From NCBI GenBank assembly GCA_003157175.1, contig PMIQ01000152.1:11159-21035 (forward strand): a stretch of 9,877 nt of DNA, read 5' to 3'. This stretch comes from Chloroflexota bacterium (GTDB lineage Bacteria > Chloroflexota > Limnocylindria > Limnocylindrales > CSP1-4). Numbering within the stretch: the stretch's first letter is position 1; the number at the start of each line of letters is the position of its first letter. Under the pieces are notes generated by a model, which searched no databases, was not told the origin of the DNA, and saw only the letters and a list, made by a program, of their open reading frames with translations. A program made the translations under genes and the position numbers. This document shows, one piece after another, positions 5,980-9,877 of the stretch.

Positions 5980-6996
5980 TTGCGGAACCACCGTCAGCCG
6001 CGCTATTCCATCGTTCTCGGGGCCGTGGCCATCAGCGCGTTCACCCTCGCGTTGTCTCTGGTCTGGTCAGTGCCGGCCACCCTGGCGTCCGGCCCGGCCA
6101 ACGCCGAGGCGAACGAGCTGGTTCGTCTGATCAACGGCGAGCGGGCCTACCTGGGCAAGGCGGCCCTCCGCACCGATACCTTCCTGGCCTCCAAGGCCCG
6201 GGATGGCGCGGTCGCCTGTCCCAACGATGCCAGCGAGGTGATGTACGGGCGGGCCAAGGACTTCGCCGTGTATGGCTTCCCCGCGAACGCGCACCAGCTT
6301 CGACTCTGCCCCACATACACGTCCATGGATGCGATGGCGTCCTGGGGCTACAGGGGCTCTCGCGGCGAGATCACGGCTCTCAACGGTGGCTACGGGACCG
6401 GTAAGGTCGACTACACGTTTGGCTGCACGCCTTCGCTGCGCACCTGCCCGGGCTCCGCGACGTCCACCTACCACACGACCGACATAGCCATGTGGGATTG
6501 GACATCGAGCTCGACTCACTACGCCATCATCATCGGCAGCTACGACAGGGTCGGCTGTGGGGCGTGGATTGGATCGAACGGGGCCTACTTCTACGACTGC
6601 ATGTTCAGCCGCGGAGGACCATCGGCGCCAAAGGCCGCGCCACGACCGACCGGGGCCGCCAGGGCGCCGGCCGCCGGCACGGTCGCGCCCACGTCCGCGG
6701 TCTCTACGGCCGCGCCAAGCGCGACCGAATCGCCCACTGAGCCGACGCCCGACCCCACCGCTATCGTCGAGGGCGTCCAGTCCGCAGCCACCCAGTCGCC
6801 CGACTCGGAATTAGCTCTGGGCGGAACCGCGCAAGGCGGGCCCGCGGGAGGGCCGCCGAGTGGGAGCGTCGGCGCGTCGGCCACGTCCCGCAACCTGAGC
6901 GTCGCCGGAGGCGCGATCGCGGCCATCTTCAGCCTTCTGTACGGGCTGCTGATGTCGCTCAAACGGCGCCGGCCGCGCAATCAGCTCGCCACTTGA
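5980..6996 (+). CDS. secreted CAP/SCP-domain protein with Pro/Thr-rich linker and C-terminal membrane anchor
   Basis: The 338-residue protein starts at TTG. Residues 1-36 form a basic N-terminus plus hydrophobic signal segment, with possible cleavage near TLA-SG. The CAP (SCP/PR-1/YkwD-like) domain covers about 42-208: it opens with ANELVRLINGERAYLGKAAL, has a GEI element at 129-131, and has the hallmark W172-x-W-T-S-S-S-T-H180 followed by YAIIIGSY and a GCG strand. Six cysteines (80, 110, 149, 156, 193, 207) all lie in this domain and could form three disulfides. A low-complexity Ala/Pro/Thr/Ser/Gly linker (about 211-304) follows. A C-terminal hydrophobic helix (about 307-327) ends in KRRRPR, a stop-transfer tail. 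No LPXTG is present. CAP proteins can bind lipids or act as secreted effectors; the role here is unknown. The gene is divergent from YceI and convergent with the PspC operon. Confidence 0.85.
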   Translation: MRNHRQPRYSIVLGAVAISAFTLALSLVWSVPATLASGPANAEANELVRLINGERAYLGKAALRTDTFLASKARDGAVACPNDASEVMYGRAKDFAVYGFPANAHQLRLCPTYTSMDAMASWGYRGSRGEITALNGGYGTGKVDYTFGCTPSLRTCPGSATSTYHTTDIAMWDWTSSSTHYAIIIGSYDRVGCGAWIGSNGAYFYDCMFSRGGPSAPKAAPRPTGAARAPAAGTVAPTSAVSTAAPSATESPTEPTPDPTAIVEGVQSAATQSPDSELALGGTAQGGPAGGPPSGSVGASATSRNLSVAGGAIAAIFSLLYGLLMSLKRRRPRNQLAT

Positions 6997-7000
6997 GGCT

Positions 7001-7027
7001 GTCTGCGGAGGTCGAGCCCCCGCAGAC
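7001..7027. terminator. bidirectional terminator-like hairpin between convergent genes
   Basis: A perfect 8-bp inverted repeat GTCTGCGG (7001-7008) and CCGCAGAC (7020-7027) with an 11-nt loop begins 4 nt after the CAP stop codon and lies 28 nt beyond the stop of the PspC-domain gene. No T-tract follows on either strand, so termination is inferred from position and stem strength. Confidence 0.5.
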
Positions 7028-7054
7028 CATCGATCCGTCGAGTTCCGGGAGGTG

Positions 7055-7651
7055 TCACGCGCCTCCGCGGCGCTCGATCGAGGAGATCACCAGGAACACC
7101 CCGAAGGCGACGATGGCGACCGCCCACGCGAGGTTCAGGTCCAGCCCAGGGTCGATCGTATGCCAGGCGAGGACGGCGCCCACCACGATCAGGAGCGCCC
7201 CGAAGACGACGCCGCCCGAACCGCGATGCTCTGCCCGGCGTTCCCAGCGTTCGGCGCGCCTCTGCCAGCGATCCTGACGAGCCTGCCAGCGCCAGTCCCA
7301 TCCGGGCACCGGGCCGGGCATGGGAGCGCCCTGCGGGGCGCCCGGGGCAGCTCCTGCCGGTGGAGCGTCTGGGGCGCCGGGCGCGGCCGGTGGAGTGCCG
7401 GCGGCGCCGTATCCGACCGGCGCGCCGCCCGGCTGCCAGGGCGAGGGTTGGGACCACTCCTGGGGTCCAAGCGGTACGACGATCATCATGATGAAGTAGG
7501 CCACCGCAGAGACGAAACCAGTCAGCGGGACCGAGATGAGCCAGATGATGCGGACCAGGATTGGGTCGACGTCGAAGTAGTCGGCGACACCGGCCGCGAC
7601 ACCCGCGATCCAGCGGTCGTCGACGGATCGGTAGAGACGACGAGGGTTCAT
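7055..7651 (-). CDS. PspC-domain membrane protein with two additional C-terminal membrane helices
   Basis: This is a 198-residue inner-membrane protein. A PspC (phage-shock protein C) domain occupies about 3-60: RRLYRSVDDRWIAGVAAGVADYFDVDP is the typical amphipathic lead, followed by a membrane segment (about 32-60). A Pro/Ala/Gly-rich linker (62-117) leads to a Trp/Arg-rich segment, including two copies of the heptad RW[QE]RRAE (128-134, 135-141), then two further membrane helices (about 147-165 and 173-191). The start is ATG at 7651: GGAGG lies 6 nt upstream, and its ATGA overlaps the stop of the LiaF-like gene by 4 nt. An in-frame TTG two codons earlier abuts that ribosome site and is unlikely. 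PspC proteins sense or counter envelope damage. No PspA is visible. The C-terminal extension could be a second sensor module or oligomerisation site. Confidence 0.88.
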   Translation of the reverse strand: MNPRRLYRSVDDRWIAGVAAGVADYFDVDPILVRIIWLISVPLTGFVSAVAYFIMMIVVPLGPQEWSQPSPWQPGGAPVGYGAAGTPPAAPGAPDAPPAGAAPGAPQGAPMPGPVPGWDWRWQARQDRWQRRAERWERRAEHRGSGGVVFGALLIVVGAVLAWHTIDPGLDLNLAWAVAIVAFGVFLVISSIERRGGA

Positions 7652-8607
7652 TTGCAACCTCCTGCGGGGTTGAGCGTCAGGCTTCCGACGCTGGTGCTGA
7701 CGGTGAAATCGGCCTTGTTGGCGGCGGTGTCGTAGCCGGGCGTCTGCCAGTCATCGCCGACTCGAACCAGGCCGGCGCTCGACAAGTTGCTCGAAGCCAG
7801 GCTCTCGCTCGACTTCAGGCGGAGTCCGAGCTGACTCGGCGCACACAGGTCGAGCGACCCGACGTTCGTCGAGATCGTGCCCGAGACGCTCGAGCTGCCG
7901 TCGAGGATCAGTGACGACGCCCCGACGTTCGTCGAGATCGTGACGCTTCCGACTCGGGCCCCGGTCAGATCGGCATGGAGCGCGCCGGCGTTCAGTGAGA
8001 AGCTCGCCGACGAAAGACTCGCGCCGCCGAGGCCGACGTGGGCGTCGCCGGCGGCGACGGAGACATTGAGTCCGATCGACCGTCCCGAGGGCAGCGCGAC
8101 GTCCCAATCTTCCTGGGCGCGCTGCGGCCACCAGCCGTCCTGGGAGCCCGAACTGATTGCCAGGGAGCCGGCGGAGGAAGTCACGTTTGGGCTGGGGCCG
8201 CCGGTGTCGGATGCGGTTACATGCCACTGGCTGTCGGACGAGGTGGTGACGCTGGCGCGACCGCATTGGAGGTCGAGCTCGACCTGCGCTGGGCCATCGA
8301 AAGTGCCGGCACGCGAGGTCGTGCTGGCGTTGCCGCCCTGGTTGCCGCAGCCGAACTGGGGCCCGATGGCGAAGAGGCTGCCCACGACTAGGCCGAGGCA
8401 GGCTGCGACCACAAGGCCGCCGACGAAGTAAGCGGGGGTCCGCGACAGCACGATCTTGAGCCCTATACCGACGAGAACCAGCGGCCAGAGTCGCCAGGCA
8501 TCGCTGAGCGTGGATAGCGGGACTGCGCCCTGGCGGTAGGCCAGGGGCACGGCTCCCAGAACGATGAAGAAGACCCCCCAGTTGAGTCGACCGCGGTTCA
8601 GCTTCAT
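7648..8607 (-). CDS. LiaF-like membrane protein with repetitive beta (toastrack/DUF4097-like) domain
   Basis: This 319-residue protein has an N-terminal LiaI/LiaF-type membrane region: hydrophobic segments at about 9-24, 39-54 and 60-82, with NRGRLNWGVFFIVLGAV and WRLWPLVLVGIGL resembling that family. An extracytoplasmic domain (about 103-316) follows, rich in Ser/Gly/Thr and alternating hydrophobics. Four consecutive 21-residue units (182-202, 203-223, 224-244, 245-265) begin with a [VFI]S-x-x-x-G strand, and a fifth related strand starts at 303, fitting a beta-solenoid-like toastrack fold. The start is ATG at 8607: GGAGAGG precedes it at 7-nt spacing, and the open frame upstream lacks a better site. 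It is the first gene of an operon with the PspC-domain gene. In Firmicutes LiaF inhibits a cell-envelope-stress two-component system; no such pair is in the window, so a sensing role is inferred. Confidence 0.8.
   Translation of the reverse strand: MKLNRGRLNWGVFFIVLGAVPLAYRQGAVPLSTLSDAWRLWPLVLVGIGLKIVLSRTPAYFVGGLVVAACLGLVVGSLFAIGPQFGCGNQGGNASTTSRAGTFDGPAQVELDLQCGRASVTTSSDSQWHVTASDTGGPSPNVTSSAGSLAISSGSQDGWWPQRAQEDWDVALPSGRSIGLNVSVAAGDAHVGLGGASLSSASFSLNAGALHADLTGARVGSVTISTNVGASSLILDGSSSVSGTISTNVGSLDLCAPSQLGLRLKSSESLASSNLSSAGLVRVGDDWQTPGYDTAANKADFTVSTSVGSLTLNPAGGCK
7813..8064 (-). repeat. four tandem 63-bp (21-codon) repeats within the LiaF-like gene
   Basis: Units map to 8002-8064, 7939-8001, 7876-7938 and 7813-7875. 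The last two share an exact 22-bp DNA match (7921-7942 and 7858-7879) around the codons for ISTNVG, while the first two are diverged at DNA level and are recognised mainly from the protein pattern. Confidence 0.75.
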
Positions 8608-8847
8608 AAGCCGTCCTCTCCTGCATTTCGCCCCAGGGCACACCCGGTTGCCACGTGAGGCGACCGGCCGACTCATCCGCTTGCGGCGCCAGGTCGGTGT
8701 CAGCGTGAGAATACGCGCCGCAATTCTGCCGGCGCATCATCCGGGAGGCGCCAACCGACTACTCGTTGGGGCGCGTTCGCCTCCTTCGCGGGTAGCGCGA
8801 CCGTCCTTCCTGAGGTCGATGCTGTCGTCATGGGTCGTATGTCCCGC

Positions 8848-8875
8848 TTGGCAGGGGCTTCCGGCGTGATAGCCT
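8848..8875 (+). promoter_or_regulatory. sigma-70-type promoter candidate for the unknown gene
   Basis: TTGGCA (8848-8853, five of six matches to TTGACA) is followed after 16 bp by TAGCCT (8870-8875). Initiation would fall near 8882, giving a leader of roughly 50 nt before the ATG at 8935. Confidence 0.45.
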
Positions 8876-8895
8876 CATCGGCGACGAGAGAACCG

Positions 8896-8913
8896 CCGGC
8901 GCGGTCGCGCCGG
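8896..8913 (+). promoter_or_regulatory. leader hairpin or operator upstream of the unknown gene
   Basis: CCGGCGC (8896-8902) and GCGCCGG (8907-8913) are a perfect inverted repeat with a 4-nt centre. It sits in the predicted 5' leader, 7 nt before the GGGGAG ribosome site, where it could hinder ribosome access or bind a dimeric repressor. Confidence 0.4.
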
Positions 8914-8934
8914 TCGTGATGGGGAGACGAGTCG

Positions 8935-9837
8935 ATGCTATTGAGCGAGTGGAAGAAGACGGCCCCTAACCGCGAGGCCATGAGCAACAAGGTCTTGGCC
9001 GTGCTCAAGCCCGTCCTCGCCGACCTTGGGGCGGACGGCGATCCGGCCTGTTGGGTTCTCTGGGGCGAGGATCCGGAATTCCGCTACTCGGTCATGGCGC
9101 CGACTCAGGCAGGTTTGGTCACGGTCGCCGTCCGCTTGAACTCAGGTAGCGGCGACGGCCCTCGAGCGACCGGCAAGCTCATCCGATGGGGCAAGCTTCA
9201 GGTCAGCGATCTGGGCGTCGAATCGGCCGACGGCCATCGGCTCGTGGCCGTGCAGGTCGAAGGCCAGGTTCTCAAGGGTGTTGACGAGGAGGCCGACCGG
9301 ATATGCGAGTTCCTCCTCGGGCTGGTGGCCGGGGTCGACGGCCGTGCCTACCGGGTGGCCGCGCCCGTGGTGGTGCAAGCGGTCCCGCCGGACGTGACCA
9401 TCCCCAAGCCTGCCGTCGACAAGCCCGAGGCGCCAAAGGCCGGCGCAAAGTCGGGCCTCAAGGCAGTGCCGGCGCCGCTCGCCGCGTCGGGCGCGGCCAA
9501 GGGACCGGCCAAGGAAGTCGCCGAAGGAGCGCCCGTGGCCGGGGACCAGCCGCCCGCGCGCAAACCTGCGAAGACTCCGGGCGGCAAGACCCGGGCCGCC
9601 TGGGTGGCTCCGCATCCGATCGGGCTGCCCGCCCCGCAAACTCCGACGCCCGCCGTTGCGCCGCTGCGCCTGAAGCCGCCCGCGGCGAAGCCAGAGGCGG
9701 CCAAGCCACCGGCCTCGCCGGCCGCTCATCCCGCGGCCGCGGCCCGGTCCGCGGAACCGGCCGAGGGCGGGCCGGTCTGGGAAGTCCCGGAGCCGAGTGA
9801 CCGCGAAGTGAAGCGGCCGCGGACCTGGACTCCCTGA
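8935..9837 (+). CDS. uncharacterised protein: compact N-terminal domain plus long Pro/Ala/Lys-rich disordered tail
   Basis: I do not recognise this 300-residue protein. Residues 1-145 look globular and alpha/beta: an N-terminal helix (LSEWKKTAPNREAMSNKVLAVLKPVLADL), a Trp-containing strand ACWVLWGEDPEFRYSVM (38-54), further strands LVTVAVRL and HRLVAVQVEG, and a closing helix DEEADRICEFLLGLVAGV (117-134). Residues from about 150 to 300 are dominated by Pro, Ala, Lys and Gly, likely disordered, with alternating basic PAK/KPA-type clusters and a final acidic then basic tip. There is no signal peptide or membrane helix, so it is probably cytoplasmic. The ATG at 8935 has GGGGAG at 8-nt spacing. 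It stands alone, divergent from the LiaF/PspC operon. The tail could bind nucleic acid, membrane or partner proteins, but nothing shows which. Confidence 0.75.
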   Translation: MLLSEWKKTAPNREAMSNKVLAVLKPVLADLGADGDPACWVLWGEDPEFRYSVMAPTQAGLVTVAVRLNSGSGDGPRATGKLIRWGKLQVSDLGVESADGHRLVAVQVEGQVLKGVDEEADRICEFLLGLVAGVDGRAYRVAAPVVVQAVPPDVTIPKPAVDKPEAPKAGAKSGLKAVPAPLAASGAAKGPAKEVAEGAPVAGDQPPARKPAKTPGGKTRAAWVAPHPIGLPAPQTPTPAVAPLRLKPPAAKPEAAKPPASPAAHPAAAARSAEPAEGGPVWEVPEPSDREVKRPRTWTP

Positions 9838-9854
9838 CGATCGTTCACCGGCAT

Positions 9855-9876
9855 CCGGCCGTGCTCCAGCGGCCGG
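9855..9876 (+). terminator. terminator-like hairpin after the unknown gene
   Basis: CCGGCCG (9855-9861) and CGGCCGG (9870-9876) form a perfect 7-bp stem with an 8-nt loop starting 18 nt after the stop codon. The window ends one base later, so any T-tract cannot be seen. Confidence 0.5.
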
Positions 9877-9877
9877 G

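Larger units (their letters stand above)
8608..8934. promoter_or_regulatory. 327-bp divergent control region between LiaF-like operon and the unknown gene
   Basis: It holds the GGAGAGG ribosome site of the LiaF-like gene, a 21-bp dyad GCGCCG-N9-CGGCGC (8715-8720, 8730-8735), a plus-strand promoter candidate (8848-8875), a strong hairpin (8896-8913) and the GGGGAG ribosome site at 8921-8926. A minus-strand TATTCT lies near 8707-8712 but has no matching -35, so the LiaF-like promoter is not identified. Open frames crossing here look like antisense shadows. Confidence 0.5.

Noticed and set aside
7652..7657. TTG start two codons upstream for the PspC-domain gene
   Set aside because: It directly abuts the GGAGG site, leaving no spacing. 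ATG at 7651 has 6-nt spacing and a 4-nt ATGA overlap with the upstream stop.
7751..8740. 329-codon minus-strand open frame across the LiaF-like gene
   Set aside because: It is frame-shifted relative to the real gene and Arg/Pro-rich, with no ribosome site or domain.
8700..9008. 102-codon minus-strand open frame at the start of the unknown gene
   Set aside because: It overlaps the well-supported plus-strand start and its promoter, and its translation resembles no protein family I know.
1..9877. CRISPR arrays, insertion sequences, prophage or attachment sites
   Set aside because: No regularly spaced identical repeats, transposase or integrase motifs, or terminal inverted repeats flanking a gene were seen.

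Overview
The window is about 9.9 kb of very GC-rich, densely coded bacterial DNA with strongly G/C-biased third codon positions and frequent GTG/TTG starts. The gene mix suggests a Chloroflexota-like bacterium: a cyclic-2,3-diphosphoglycerate-synthetase-type GTPase beside ornithine carbamoyltransferase and carbamate kinase, a CpaE/TadZ-like ATPase, TerB, YceI and CAP proteins, and a LiaF/PspC-type pair. A soil or freshwater lineage related to Limnocylindria is my guess. The lineage is inferred from gene content and was not proven. I see no rRNA, tRNA, CRISPR array, insertion sequence or integrase.

Region 1 (2-2644, + strand) is a tight three-gene operon: the C-terminal part of a cDPGS-like GTPase (5' end outside the window), ornithine carbamoyltransferase 13 nt downstream, and carbamate kinase overlapping it by 4 nt (GTGA). 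The last two can turn citrulline plus phosphate into ornithine and carbamoyl phosphate, then into ATP, ammonia and CO2. The GTPase's role in that module is not established.

Region 2 (2645-4149) holds a stand-alone CpaE/TadZ-like protein, a degenerate receiver domain joined to a MinD/ParA-type ATPase. A GC-rich hairpin zone follows it, where it converges with the next operon.

Region 3 (4150-5979) is a minus-strand pair, a membrane-anchored YceI-like protein followed by a TerB-like protein, behind a 470-bp divergent control region. That region carries an 11-bp-period direct repeat like an OmpR/PhoB-family operator, three copies of an 8-mer, potential leader hairpins and a protein-like stretch with no start codon.

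Region 4 (5980-6996, +) is a secreted CAP/SCP-domain protein with a Pro/Thr-rich linker and a C-terminal membrane helix. It starts at TTG. It converges on a hairpin with region 5.

Region 5 (7055-8607, - strand) is a two-gene operon with an ATGA overlap. A LiaF-like membrane protein with a repetitive beta 'toastrack' domain is followed by a PspC-domain protein that carries two extra C-terminal membrane helices. Both look like envelope-stress components.

Region 6 (8935-9837, +) is an unrecognised protein with a globular N-terminal half and a long Pro/Ala/Lys-rich tail. It has a plausible sigma-70-type promoter and a terminator-like hairpin at the window edge.

Taken together, 4150-8607 reads as an envelope-maintenance and stress neighbourhood, while the left end is energy and nitrogen metabolism.
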